Assembly: GCF_016653315.1 (NCBI RefSeq) | Contig: NZ_NHSH01000065.1 | Coordinates: 309,358 to 373,357, forward strand | DNA length: 64,000 nt | Origin: Halochromatium roseum | GTDB taxonomy: Bacteria; Pseudomonadota; Gammaproteobacteria; Chromatiales; Chromatiaceae | Direction of reading: 5' to 3' | Part shown: positions 41,725-50,903 of the stretch, one piece after another | How the letters are laid out: every line of letters starts with the position of its first letter | Position numbering within the stretch: position 1 is the first letter of the stretch | Notes under the pieces: model-generated | What the model was told of the DNA's origin: nothing | What the model saw: only the letters and a program-made list of their open reading frames with translations | Database searches by the model: none | Translations under genes and position numbers: made by a program

Positions 41725-41794
41725 GCCATGAGCCATGAGCCATGAGCCATGAGCCATGAGCTATGAGCCATGAGCGATGCACCATGAGCAATGC
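41725..41794. repeat. Heptanucleotide tandem repeat (GCCATGA type)
   Basis: Ten consecutive 7-bp units, five of them perfect GCCATGA at the left and the rest diverged. It lies between two convergent genes. The period of 7 is shared with the array at 2323 but the unit differs. Confidence 0.9.
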
Positions 41795-41816
41795 ACAGGG
41801 CCGACAGACGCCAGCA

Positions 41817-42242
41817 TCAGATCGGGAGCAAGCCCCACAGGGCCAGGAAGAGAAGGGCTAGCAGGCCGACAGCCTGCATCAACAGATCAAAGCGCTGATG
41901 TCTGAGACGCAAGCCCTTGATCCGTTGATCAAGGCTAGCGGACTCGGCGAGTTCGGGCTGGATAAACACACGACGATGATCGAGTTCGATAGCGTCGGCC
42001 ACTGCAACGGCCACTTCAAGATCAACCCTGTAGGTTCGAGGCTCGAGGCTATTAAGGTGTCGACGCAGCCCCTGATGCAGATGCATCAGGGCCGCGTCGA
42101 TGTCATCGAAGCGGGCGACAAACCGCAGCCCTGGACGATCGAGCCGAGGAAAGCCATCTCCTGTGCGAACCGAAACGACCCCAGGACGGTCGGGTTGCGT
42201 CTCGAGCAGCAAATAACCTGCTTGCATCGTCGCTATGACCAC
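41817..42242 (-). CDS. Small membrane-anchored protein of unknown function
   Basis: 141 aa. The body (GYLLLETQPDRPGVVSVRTGD..., FDDIDAALMHLHQGLRRHL, YRVDLEVAVAVADAIELD) looks like a folded cytoplasmic domain, followed by a Leu-rich C-terminal membrane helix (LLMQAVGLLALLFLALWGLLPI split, about 118-140), which makes it tail-anchored. I do not recognise the family. Another in-frame ATG lies 15 bp downstream of the first. A terminator lies downstream at 41604. Confidence 0.6.
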   Translation of the reverse strand: MVIATMQAGYLLLETQPDRPGVVSVRTGDGFPRLDRPGLRFVARFDDIDAALMHLHQGLRRHLNSLEPRTYRVDLEVAVAVADAIELDHRRVFIQPELAESASLDQRIKGLRLRHQRFDLLMQAVGLLALLFLALWGLLPI

Positions 42243-42357
42243 CCACCTGATGCGCCTTATCGTGGACGCGCCTCATGCAATTTACGCGCCTCGTGGTATA
42301 TCTCTCCGGCGTTTCTCTTCGGAGCTTTTCAGGCCGCAAAGCGCAGTCAAGCGTCTC

Positions 42358-42546
42358 TCAGGCAACCTCGGCAACGAGCTCCCAGTTACATTGATCGATC
42401 AACTCACGCGTCTCCCGCTTGAGCGGCGCATGCTGCTCGGGAAGGAATTCACGGCCTCTTGACCAGGCCTGTTCAGCCTTCTCAGCCTCGAACTGCAGCC
42501 CTTGGCGGCGAAGATGCCATAAGGTATGCGTCTGTTTCGGTGTCAT
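42358..42546 (-). CDS. Small hypothetical protein (62 aa)
   Basis: Frame from ATG 42546 giving MTPKQTHTLWHLRRQGL, then Glu/Lys-rich helix-like sequence ending NWELVAEVA. Composition suggests a small helical protein, not a shadow, but there is no recognised domain and no obvious ribosome site. It lies upstream of the tail-anchored gene on the same strand. Confidence 0.4.
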   Translation of the reverse strand: MTPKQTHTLWHLRRQGLQFEAEKAEQAWSRGREFLPEQHAPLKRETRELIDQCNWELVAEVA

Positions 42547-42985
42547 CGTTCATGCCTCTGCGCAACAGGACATCTGGATACCCACGAAGTGTCCTGCAAA
42601 ATACATACTTGCCTACGATCATCTCCCATGATCGCCTACCGCAGCAACCATCCACAGCCTTCGTGATCTACACACACGAGAAGCCACGTCACCCCTAGAT
42701 CCAGCATAGCGCAGACGCAAGAGTTCTCAATGGGTAGTTTCCATGTCTCCTTTAGTAGACACTTATCCTAGACACCACTGTCGCTCCAGCGGCTCGGACC
42801 GATGCAGGCTCGGACCTTGGCGCCGCAGCGTCCATTGCCGAAAATGCTGCGCCGCGTCAATCGATTTTGTCATGCTGACTTTTACCACGGCAGCATCGCC
42901 GCTATATTGAAAATGCGAATTTGAGAACGCGACGCGTTTCTTAACCGATCCGTAGCGACGAGATAGCAAGAAGAGCTCGATTTCG
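42547..42985. other. Intergenic region upstream of feoA
   Basis: About 440 bp with no gene I can support on either strand. It is somewhat AT-richer close to feoA (around 42900-42960). I looked for a Fur box here and found only a poor match near 42908-42926, so iron regulation is not shown by the sequence. Confidence 0.6.
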
Positions 42986-43264
42986 ATGGACCAACCCGTC
43001 ACAACCCCATTGAACCTGGCCCAGTTGCCGGTTGGTTCATCAGCCGTCATCACACAGATCCTGGGCGGCCAAGAACTGCACCGAAAATTGCGCGGTTTTG
43101 GCATCCGTCTCGGCACCCCGGTCAGCGTCGCACACCGCCGTGGATCTGGTCTGGTGGTCTCGGTCGGCAACACACGGGTCGCCCTCGGCGGGGGTATCGT
43201 CGAGAAGCTGCTGATCACACCGATCGACACTGAACAGCGCCCAGACCCAGGAGCCCCAGGCTAA
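42986..43264 (+). CDS. feoA: Ferrous iron transport protein FeoA
   Basis: 92-aa SH3-like protein that supports FeoB. LAQLPVGSSAVITQILG, HRKLRGFGIRLGTPVSVAHRRG and the end VALGGGIVEKLLITPI (an A-x-R-G-x-A/E-like Gly loop) are typical. The start ATG lies after an AAGAAGAGC purine tract. It is followed 112 bp downstream by feoB. Confidence 0.92.
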   Translation: MDQPVTTPLNLAQLPVGSSAVITQILGGQELHRKLRGFGIRLGTPVSVAHRRGSGLVVSVGNTRVALGGGIVEKLLITPIDTEQRPDPGAPG

Positions 43265-43376
43265 AACGACCATAGCGTGACGACCATAGCGCGTCGCCAC
43301 CCCAGACGATGCAGCGCTTGTTTCACGACACCCTTATGCCGGCAACCACCACAGCTTCGCACGGAGTCGTACCGCG

Positions 43377-45737
43377 ATGAATCGCAACCTAAATGAACCC
43401 AACGCCAAGGTTGCGGCGAAGGCGCCCTTGACCATGGCGCTTGCCGGCAACCCCAATTGCGGCAAATCCGCTCTGTTCAATGCCCTGACTGGGATTCGCC
43501 AAACCACGGGCAACTGGCCGGGAGTCACGGTCGAGCGACGCGAAGGTCGCAGCGAGCTTGACGGACGCCCGGTGCGCGTGATCGACCTGCCGGGTATCTA
43601 CTCACTCGATGCGGATTCGCTCGATGAACAGGTCACGCGCGACTATCTGCTCAGCCGCGACGCTGATCTGGTGGTGAACGTGCTCGACGCCTGCAACCTC
43701 GAACGCAACCTGTATCTGACCGTGCAGTTGCTCGAACTCGACGTGCCGGTCGTGCTCGCGCTGAACATGATGGATATCGCCCGCAAGCGCGGCATCGAGA
43801 TCGATACGGAAATACTGTCCGAGAAGCTCGGTTGTCCGGTCGTCCCGGTGGTTGCCGTGTCGAAGGAAGGCATTACCGAACTGAGCGCGCGCGCGCTCGC
43901 AGTCGCTGACAACTGCGAGAGCGGGGGCTATACACTCGGCCATGACGAGAGCGTCGAACAAGCCATCGCCGATCTGGCGCCAGGATTAAGCAGTGGCTCG
44001 GAGCGCAACGACCGCTGGCTGGCGTTAAAGCTCATCGAGGGCGACCGTCAAGTCCTGGCCGAGCTCGATCTCGATCCCAAGCTCAAGGCACGCATCGAGC
44101 ATTGGCGGCACGCCATCGCCGCACGCACCGGCGAGGACCCCGATATTCAGATCGCCGACACGCGCTTCGCCCATGCCCATGCGCTGGCAAAGACCGTGCA
44201 ACGCCAACGTGGCGCTGCTAGCGGACACCTCTCCGACACCATCGACCGCGTCGTCCTCAGCCGCCTTTGGGGCATCCCACTGTTCTTGGTGATGATGTAC
44301 CTGATGTTCGTCTTCACGATCAACATCGGCGGCGCGTTCATCGACTTCTTCGACGGCGTCGCGACCGCGCTGTTCGTCGACGGCCTCGGCGTGCTCCTCA
44401 ACAGCCTCGGGGCGCCGGACTGGGCACGGCTCATCCTCGCTGATGGCGTCGGCGCCGGACTCGTCGTGGTCGCCACCTTCATCCCGATCATCGCCAGCCT
44501 CTACATCTTCCTATCCGCGCTCGAAGACTCTGGCTACATGGCGCGCGCCGCGTTCGTGATGGACCGATTCATGCGTTCGATCGGACTCCCCGGCAAGGCC
44601 TTTGTGCCCTTGATCGTCGGCTTCGGCTGCAATGTACCGGCGGTGATGGCCACCCGCACGCTAGAGAACGAGCGGGAGCGCAAGCTGGCGATCCTGATGA
44701 ACCCGTTCATGTCCTGCGGCGCCCGGCTGCCGGTCTACGTGCTGTTCGCCGCGGCCTTCTTCCCGCACTCGGGTCAAAACGTCGTCTTTGCCCTCTACCT
44801 GACCGGCATCCTGATCGCCCTGATCACCGGCCTGATCATGAAACGCACCCTGCTGGCCGGCGCCAGCACCGGCTTCATGATGGAGCTACCGCCCTATCAC
44901 ATGCCCAAACTGCGCGGCGTGCTGCTGCGCACCTGGGACCGCGTGCGCTTGTTCCTGCGCGAGGCCGGCCGCGTGATCATCGTCATGGTGCTGATCCTGA
45001 ACATGCTCAGCTCGATCGGCACCGACGGCCGGCTGGATCAAAACGCCAGCGATGACTCGATCCTCGCCGCTGCAAGCCGACTCGCCACGCCCTTGTTTGC
45101 GCCGATGGGCATCGGCCAAGACAACTGGCCTGCGGTGCTCGGCATCTTCTCGGGCGTGTTGGCCAAGGAGGTCATCGTCGGCACCCTCGACAGCCTCTAC
45201 AGCCGTCTCGCGGCCGAGGCCGCACCGGAGGATGAGGCGCCGCCGTTCCGCTTGGACGAGGCGCTGATGGCCGCAGCGGCGACGGTACCGGCCAATCTTG
45301 CCGAGGTTGGTCGTGGTATTGCCGATCCTCTGGGCTTACAGATCGGCGAGGAGCTTAACCCTGAGGCCATCGCCGCGGAGCAATCCATCACAACCGGCAC
45401 CTTTGGCGCGATGGCGGCTCGCTTCGATGGCCAAGCCGGCGCCTTCGCCTATCTGCTGTTCGTGCTGCTGTACTTTCCCTGCGTCGCCACGATCGGTGCC
45501 ATCGTACGCGAAGCCGGCGCGCCCTGGGCGACCTTCGTCGCTACCTGGACCACCGGTATCGCCTTCGTCACCGCGAGCCTGTTCTACCAAACGGCGACCT
45601 TTGAGCGGCATCCAGTGACCTCTGGACTCTGGATTGGCGGCCTGCTACTGCTGCTGATCGCCGTCTTCACCGGCCTGCACCTTTGGGCTCGACGTGGACG
45701 ACAGATGGCATTGAACACCGCCCAGGGCCGCGCCTGA
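43377..45737 (+). CDS. feoB: Ferrous iron transporter FeoB
   Basis: 786-aa inner membrane Fe(II) transporter. N-terminal G domain with G1 GNPNCGKSALFNALTG (about 23-38), G3 DLPGIYSL, G4-like NMMD, then a helical spacer and a polytopic membrane part with GYMARAAFVMDRFMRSIGLPGKAFVPLIVGFGCNVP in pieces and CGARLPVYVLF. The Cys in FGCNVP and SCGARLP is conserved. Length is normal. The stop overlaps the feoC start (TGATG). Confidence 0.95.
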   Translation: MNRNLNEPNAKVAAKAPLTMALAGNPNCGKSALFNALTGIRQTTGNWPGVTVERREGRSELDGRPVRVIDLPGIYSLDADSLDEQVTRDYLLSRDADLVVNVLDACNLERNLYLTVQLLELDVPVVLALNMMDIARKRGIEIDTEILSEKLGCPVVPVVAVSKEGITELSARALAVADNCESGGYTLGHDESVEQAIADLAPGLSSGSERNDRWLALKLIEGDRQVLAELDLDPKLKARIEHWRHAIAARTGEDPDIQIADTRFAHAHALAKTVQRQRGAASGHLSDTIDRVVLSRLWGIPLFLVMMYLMFVFTINIGGAFIDFFDGVATALFVDGLGVLLNSLGAPDWARLILADGVGAGLVVVATFIPIIASLYIFLSALEDSGYMARAAFVMDRFMRSIGLPGKAFVPLIVGFGCNVPAVMATRTLENERERKLAILMNPFMSCGARLPVYVLFAAAFFPHSGQNVVFALYLTGILIALITGLIMKRTLLAGASTGFMMELPPYHMPKLRGVLLRTWDRVRLFLREAGRVIIVMVLILNMLSSIGTDGRLDQNASDDSILAAASRLATPLFAPMGIGQDNWPAVLGIFSGVLAKEVIVGTLDSLYSRLAAEAAPEDEAPPFRLDEALMAAAATVPANLAEVGRGIADPLGLQIGEELNPEAIAAEQSITTGTFGAMAARFDGQAGAFAYLLFVLLYFPCVATIGAIVREAGAPWATFVATWTTGIAFVTASLFYQTATFERHPVTSGLWIGGLLLLLIAVFTGLHLWARRGRQMALNTAQGRA

Positions 45738-46096
45738 TGCTGACGAGGGCGCGCGATCTGGTCCGCGAGCAAGGCGTGATCTCGCTACAGGAGGTGGCCC
45801 TCAAGCTCGGTGTCCCTTCCCAGGTCGCGCGCGCAATGCTGCATAAGTGGGTTGCAAAAGGACGCATCGAGCAGCTCCCGACCACCACCGCCTGCGCCGG
45901 CTGCAGCCTTTGCGATGGCGCACCGCGCGAGCTGTATTATTGGCCTCAGGCAGCCGATCGCAGCGCCAGCAACGCGTGGTCAGCCGCTCAGTCCGAGCCC
46001 AGCTGCTGCCTCAAGCCGCCGACTGATGCTCGGCCTCCAGAGTCCGCCCAAGGCCAGGTGAGCGAGCGGTCGTCGCGCCGCCAAGCGTCGAGTTGA
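45737..46096 (+). CDS. feoC: FeoC-like transcriptional regulator
   Basis: 119-aa small winged-helix protein: LVREQGVISLQEVALKLGVPSQVARAMLHKWVAKGRIEQL, followed by the Cys pair region CAGCSLC that in FeoC holds an Fe-S cluster. FeoC stabilises or regulates FeoB. The C-terminal half, about 45 residues, is Ser/Pro/Arg-rich and probably disordered, longer than usual. ATG 45737 overlaps the feoB stop. Confidence 0.85.
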   Translation: MLTRARDLVREQGVISLQEVALKLGVPSQVARAMLHKWVAKGRIEQLPTTTACAGCSLCDGAPRELYYWPQAADRSASNAWSAAQSEPSCCLKPPTDARPPESAQGQVSERSSRRQASS

Positions 46097-46180
46097 TCGG
46101 CGCCACAGACAGGCCGCACCAGAGCCGCTCTAGCGCGGGCCACTGCCCGTGCAGCAGCCCGGCACCCCTCGCCGCATCAG

Positions 46181-47473
46181 CTACTCGCGCAAGGCCTTGA
46201 CGTCTTTCGCCGTCACTGGCGGCGCATCATTGCCCCAATTGGCGCGAATATAGCTCGCCACGGTCGCGATCTGCTCGTCGCTCAGCACCGAGCCAAACGA
46301 GGGCATCACCACATGCGGCGAAAAGGCCTCCGAGGGATCGGATGGGGCGCCCAGCAAGAGGGTCTTGAGCACATCGTTCGGCAGCGCCTCATTGACCACC
46401 GGATTACCCCTAAGCGCGGGGAAGTAGGGCTTCATGCCCTGACCATGATCCTGATGACAGGCACTGCAGTTCTTGACGTAGATCGAGCGACCTTTCTCGT
46501 AGGCCTCTTGCGTCAGTACCTCGGGCACCTTCGGCCGATGCGTCGGCTCGGTCTTCGGCGGTAGATCCTTCAGGTAAACCGCTATTGCACGCAGGTCGGA
46601 AAGCGCCAGCTTCGAGAGGCTATCGTGGACCACCTCTGCCATCGGACCGAGAGCCTCGGTCGCTGGGGCATCGCCCGGATCGGGCTCGCTTGCGTCGAGC
46701 GCAGCGGGCGCCATCCCGGTCTGCAAGAAGGTGGCGAGTTCATCGACGCTCCAGCGGCCGATCCCCTCCTTGAGATCAGCGGTTAGATTCGGCGCATACC
46801 AGCCATCAACGATGGCCCCAGTCATCGCCTCCGACGGCTTGGTGGCGCCGGCCATGTTGCGTGGCGTGTGGCAGGAGCCGCAGTGACCCAGACCCTCGAC
46901 CAGATAGGCCCCGCGATTCCATTCATCACTGCGGCTCGGGTCAGGCTCAAAACGGCCCTTGTCCAAGTACAGTTCCTGCCAGCCGAACAAGAGATCGCGC
47001 ACAGAGAACGGCCAGCGCAAATCGGTCTCGGGCGGCTGGTAGCTGGAGGGCTCAAGCGACATCAGGTAGTCCTTGATCGCGAGCAGATCGTCATCCGAGA
47101 CCTTGGTATAAGAAGGATAAGGCAGGGCCGGGTAATAGGGGAGCCCGCTCGGCGAGATCCCGTCCTGCAGCGCATGCAGAAAGTCTTGATCGCTGAATGA
47201 GCCGATACCGTAGCCTTTTGAAGGTGTGATGTTCGGCGTGTAGATGGTTCCAAACGGGGTATCGATCGGCAACCCACCTTCAAAAGGCTTGCCATCGGGT
47301 CGCGTGTGGCAGGCAAGGCAGTCGCCGACCGTCGCCATGTACTGACCGTAGACCAAGCGTCCTTCAGGTAGATCGCTGACAGCAGACGCGGTATCGGCCG
47401 GCTCATCGCCGGCCAGCGCGAGCGTGCCTGCGCAGAGCAGACTGGCTGTTAAGGTGAGAGAGCGCAAACGCAT
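46181..47473 (-). CDS. Tri-haem cytochrome c (alcohol/aldehyde dehydrogenase subunit type)
   Basis: 430 aa with a signal peptide (MRLRSLTLTASLLCAGTLALAG). Three C-x-x-C-H haem sites: CLACH (about residue 52), CGSCH (about 197) and CSACH (about 333), each in a cytochrome c domain, as in the membrane-bound dehydrogenase cytochrome subunits. No dehydrogenase gene is nearby, so the electron donor is unknown. It acts in the periplasm. Convergent with feoC (84 bp apart). Confidence 0.9.
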   Translation of the reverse strand: MRLRSLTLTASLLCAGTLALAGDEPADTASAVSDLPEGRLVYGQYMATVGDCLACHTRPDGKPFEGGLPIDTPFGTIYTPNITPSKGYGIGSFSDQDFLHALQDGISPSGLPYYPALPYPSYTKVSDDDLLAIKDYLMSLEPSSYQPPETDLRWPFSVRDLLFGWQELYLDKGRFEPDPSRSDEWNRGAYLVEGLGHCGSCHTPRNMAGATKPSEAMTGAIVDGWYAPNLTADLKEGIGRWSVDELATFLQTGMAPAALDASEPDPGDAPATEALGPMAEVVHDSLSKLALSDLRAIAVYLKDLPPKTEPTHRPKVPEVLTQEAYEKGRSIYVKNCSACHQDHGQGMKPYFPALRGNPVVNEALPNDVLKTLLLGAPSDPSEAFSPHVVMPSFGSVLSDEQIATVASYIRANWGNDAPPVTAKDVKALRE

Positions 47474-47579
47474 AACCGATATCTCCGTCTTTGGGTGAGC
47501 TGAGTTTATTGATGAGCTGAGGGTATTGAAGGACTCGAGCGAGCATTGGATGCCGAACGCACATCACGCTGGCGATCGC

Positions 47580-48815
47580 TCAAAAGACATGGGCTCCCTG
47601 TGACTGCGTCCCGGTGTGAAAAACATCTCGATAGGCGCTGTAAATCGAGAGCACAACGAGCACGGCAAACACCAACATGAGCGGCATAATCAGCAGCATC
47701 AAGACCACCATCAGCGTCTCGGAGATCGCGGCCAGAAGCGCACTCACCACACCTAAGATCAGGCTGGCGCCGAGCAAGATGAAAAAGAGGGCCAAGCCGT
47801 AGACAGTGAAGGGGATGATGTTCTTCCAGCAACCGCGAAAGCTCATTCGCATGGCCTCAAGCGCAGTCATCCCCTCCAGCGCAACCAGTACCGGCGCAAA
47901 CCAGTACAACATCAACACAGGCACGATGGTCAGCATCACGACGAGCAAGAATAGGCCGAGCCCCGGCCCTAAAGCAGCCGCGACAACATCAGGATCGCTG
48001 GAGTTCAGGGCATCCATCGAACCGACCGTTACGACTCCGGTTGCCATCGCGATCAGGCCAGCCAAAACAAACGCCACCATCAGGCAGCCGAGATAGAGCA
48101 GGCCAACCAAGGCCAGCTGTCCTCCATGCGTCGAGAAGCCATCGAACCCAGCCATCACCCGCGGCCTACCGCCGCGCTCCTGTGACTGGGCTCCCAACAT
48201 CAGCCCCCCAGCAAAGACCGGCCCGAGAATCATGGTCGCCAGCGAACCGAGCACTGGCACCAAGCTGAGCGCGAAGGTTACCAGATAGACCAAGGCCACA
48301 GCCGCCAGCCAAACCCGTGGCTGCGCCTTGAATTGCTGCCAGGCTTGGGTGATCCAATACCAGCCATGACTGGCTCGATGCCTGACCGGACCGAATGGTT
48401 GCTGGTCGCCAAGCACGTTGGAAGCGGCGCTGGCCGGTATCCGTTCAGTAGCCTGCTTCGCCAGAGAAACCGTGCTTTGCAAATCGGCAGCACCAGCGCC
48501 AAAACCGGCCCCATCGGCGGCCGGCGCCTCAGCCGGTGACGCATCGGGTTGCGCCGCATCCTCCGCGCCCGTGGCATGGATCGTCATCGATTCGACCCGC
48601 GATGCCATCCCGATCTCCTGGAGCACAGCTTGATAACGCTGCGCGTTGTCGGCGTCGACATCGGTTTTCAGCACCCGCGCCTGGCCCCCGGTAATGAGCT
48701 CGCGGGCTTGCTGCTCGCCGACCTTGAACACGGCGGCAAAATCTCGCACCACGTCCTCAGGGTTGACGGTAGGGTCGAGGGTTCCAGTAAAAACGACTTT
48801 AAAAGCCTGCGCCAT
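47580..48815 (-). CDS. BPSS1780-family membrane protein with L7/L12-like N-terminal domain
   Basis: 411 aa. The first ~75 residues (FKVVFTGTLDPTVNPEDVVRDFAAVFKV...) are a small domain seen ahead of various bacterial membrane proteins; a Pro/Ala linker follows; from about 150 the sequence has six or so membrane segments with the family start GWYWITQAWQQFKAQPRVWL and EGMTALEAMRMSFRGCWKNI. The function is unknown. It stands 10 bp before the SEC-C/TPR gene stop, on the same strand, so the two are probably cotranscribed. Confidence 0.75.
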   Translation of the reverse strand: MAQAFKVVFTGTLDPTVNPEDVVRDFAAVFKVGEQQARELITGGQARVLKTDVDADNAQRYQAVLQEIGMASRVESMTIHATGAEDAAQPDASPAEAPAADGAGFGAGAADLQSTVSLAKQATERIPASAASNVLGDQQPFGPVRHRASHGWYWITQAWQQFKAQPRVWLAAVALVYLVTFALSLVPVLGSLATMILGPVFAGGLMLGAQSQERGGRPRVMAGFDGFSTHGGQLALVGLLYLGCLMVAFVLAGLIAMATGVVTVGSMDALNSSDPDVVAAALGPGLGLFLLVVMLTIVPVLMLYWFAPVLVALEGMTALEAMRMSFRGCWKNIIPFTVYGLALFFILLGASLILGVVSALLAAISETLMVVLMLLIMPLMLVFAVLVVLSIYSAYRDVFHTGTQSQGAHVF

Positions 48816-48825
48816 CGGTGCCTCC

Positions 48826-50757
48826 TTAAGCAGTGAGTCGCTTCTTCATCCAGCTCAGGAGGCCAGGCTCAGCCTCCCAAACATCGCGCATCGCTTCGCG
48901 GTAGAGCCAGGCCTGATCTTCGCCGCCTGGGGTAAAGCCGGCGTCATCCAGTACCGGGCGTTTAATCCGCTTGCGCAACAAGAAACGCGGGATGCGTGGC
49001 AAGCGATCCACCGCGCTGTTCAGCGCTCGCGCCGCATGCTCTTGATGTCCCAAGCGATAGAGTGCAAGCACCTCACCATAAGCAAGATCGGCCAGCAGGT
49101 CATTCGGGAATCGGCGCACAAGCTCCAGCGCCTGCTGATCCGATCGAGCACGCAAGTAATGGTTCATCAACTCAGCGCGAGCGCCATGGTTATCCTGGGG
49201 ATTCAACGCCAGCAAACGCTCGACCACTGCCGCGGCGGCCTCCTCTCGGCCAGCCTCGGCCTCATGCAGATAGGCGCGGAACAACAACCGCAGCGCCGGA
49301 CGGTTGCGCTCCGCTCTCCAAGGCAGACAGCCGACGCCGGTTTCAGCGACGGTCGCATCGATGATCGCAAGCGCGCGCTTATAGAGCGGCCCCAACAGCG
49401 TATGCGAGACCCAAGGCAGGCTGCTCTCGGGATGCTCATAGAGTGCGGTCGCTAGATCATCGAGCACATCCAAACTGTTCGCCACCTCAGGCTGCGCGGT
49501 GAGCAACCGCATCCAGTCGTCCGCCTCCCAAACCGCGCCGTCGTCGAGCGCTGAGAGCTGCGTTGAATAGGGTTTCGAAGCCGGAAAGATGCGTCGCCAT
49601 TCACGCTCGATCGCGCGCAGACGGGTGCCTGGCAAGAGTGCACCGCAGGCTCCTGATGAAGCAACCGCGTGTTCGCTAGGTAACTGCTCATCGGGGAACA
49701 ACGAAAGCTGACGGCCGGCTCCGGCCTCGAGCGGATCATCCAGTGATTCGATCTGATAGGCCAGCGGTGGCAGCGCCGGTAACGCATTGATCCAGTGCCG
49801 GAGCTCCAGTAGCAGCGGGTCCATCGCTGCTGAATGGCTGGAAACCAATGCCTCTTGCGGATCGACCATGGCCTGTTCGAGAAACCCGAGGAAGCCCGTG
49901 TCGGTATCACCGTTGCGCCTGAACCGGTGGCGCCAGAATTGAGCGCGCGAGCGCGCGCGAACGTCGTCGTGGCGGGCCGCGAGCAGTGTGATCTCGAGCA
50001 GTGCGGTGGACGGATTATCTGGACCATGACGCAGGGCCTGCTGAAAGGCCTCATCGGCATAGTCGAGTTCGCCCTCATCCATGAACATCATGGTAAAGCG
50101 TTGCCAGGCCGCGGCCTTCAGCTCGCGGCTACCTTCATCGGTCACCCGCAGCAGGAAGGCCTGCTTCTTCTTCCAGTGATCCAATGCATCGAGGGCGTCG
50201 CAGAGGATGTCGAGTGCCGGCTCATAGCGACCATCGAGCGCGCTGATGTCACCCCGGAATAAGGGCTCGAGCAAGGCTGCCGCACGTCCGGGTCGCTCGT
50301 GCTCGAGCCAACGCTCGGCGACCTTGGCCAAGAGGGTATCTGGCACTGCGCGGCGGCGCAGCGCCTCTTGCATCGCCTCTTCCGGCAGATCATCGATCAG
50401 CAGATCCCAGATCAGCTCGGGCGGAAGCTCGGGCACCGGCCCGAGCGGCTCACAGCAATCACGGTAATTGAGACCCGAGCCGCAGAAACAGGGCTCATCG
50501 TCGCCCGGCGGCTTGAGGGTAAGCGGACGCCAGTCATTGTCTGCGCGCGGGGTCGCGTTCCAGATCGCCACCCCCAGCATGGCCGCTAACCGCTCAGCTT
50601 CCCCCTCTACCAGCTCGGACTCAACGCCAAGCCCGGTCGGAATGTGTGTCCGCGACCAGGCAATATAGCGATCGAGGTCGCCGTCACCTGCGATCTGTCG
50701 CACCGCGTCACGCAGAAGTTGCTCCATACGCTGCGGGTCAGTCGTCTCGCTTTGCAT
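48826..50757 (-). CDS. SEC-C motif and TPR protein
   Basis: 643 aa. A SEC-C zinc motif (CFCGSGLNYRDCC, about residues 89-101) follows a short N-terminal domain; the rest is largely helical with TPR-like stretches (AAWQRFTMMFMDEGELDYADEAFQQALRHGPDNPS; AAAAVVERLLALNPQDNHGARAELM). SEC-C motifs bind zinc and often ribosomes or protein partners. Specific role unknown. ATG 50757 has GGGGG 8 bp upstream; a TTG 30 bp further upstream is possible. Divergent from the large STAND gene with a gap of 146 bp. Confidence 0.75.
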   Translation of the reverse strand: MQSETTDPQRMEQLLRDAVRQIAGDGDLDRYIAWSRTHIPTGLGVESELVEGEAERLAAMLGVAIWNATPRADNDWRPLTLKPPGDDEPCFCGSGLNYRDCCEPLGPVPELPPELIWDLLIDDLPEEAMQEALRRRAVPDTLLAKVAERWLEHERPGRAAALLEPLFRGDISALDGRYEPALDILCDALDALDHWKKKQAFLLRVTDEGSRELKAAAWQRFTMMFMDEGELDYADEAFQQALRHGPDNPSTALLEITLLAARHDDVRARSRAQFWRHRFRRNGDTDTGFLGFLEQAMVDPQEALVSSHSAAMDPLLLELRHWINALPALPPLAYQIESLDDPLEAGAGRQLSLFPDEQLPSEHAVASSGACGALLPGTRLRAIEREWRRIFPASKPYSTQLSALDDGAVWEADDWMRLLTAQPEVANSLDVLDDLATALYEHPESSLPWVSHTLLGPLYKRALAIIDATVAETGVGCLPWRAERNRPALRLLFRAYLHEAEAGREEAAAAVVERLLALNPQDNHGARAELMNHYLRARSDQQALELVRRFPNDLLADLAYGEVLALYRLGHQEHAARALNSAVDRLPRIPRFLLRKRIKRPVLDDAGFTPGGEDQAWLYREAMRDVWEAEPGLLSWMKKRLTA

Positions 50758-50903
50758 CAGGGCGCCCCCCGGCTGAGATGATGCCAATTCGGTTCCCTCA
50801 TGGCATTGTACCCTGACCGACGCGGCACGTCTCGATGCCCGCCACCATCGCCCCGCGGACCTTAGCAGACCCTGAGCAGACTCCGAACTCCTGAAACGAC
50901 CAC

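Noticed and set aside
41725..41794. CRISPR-like array
   Set aside because: The units are contiguous 7-mers without spacers.
42900..42940. Possible Fur box upstream of feoA
   Set aside because: Only a loose AT-rich match; arms do not form the 7-1-7 dyad.
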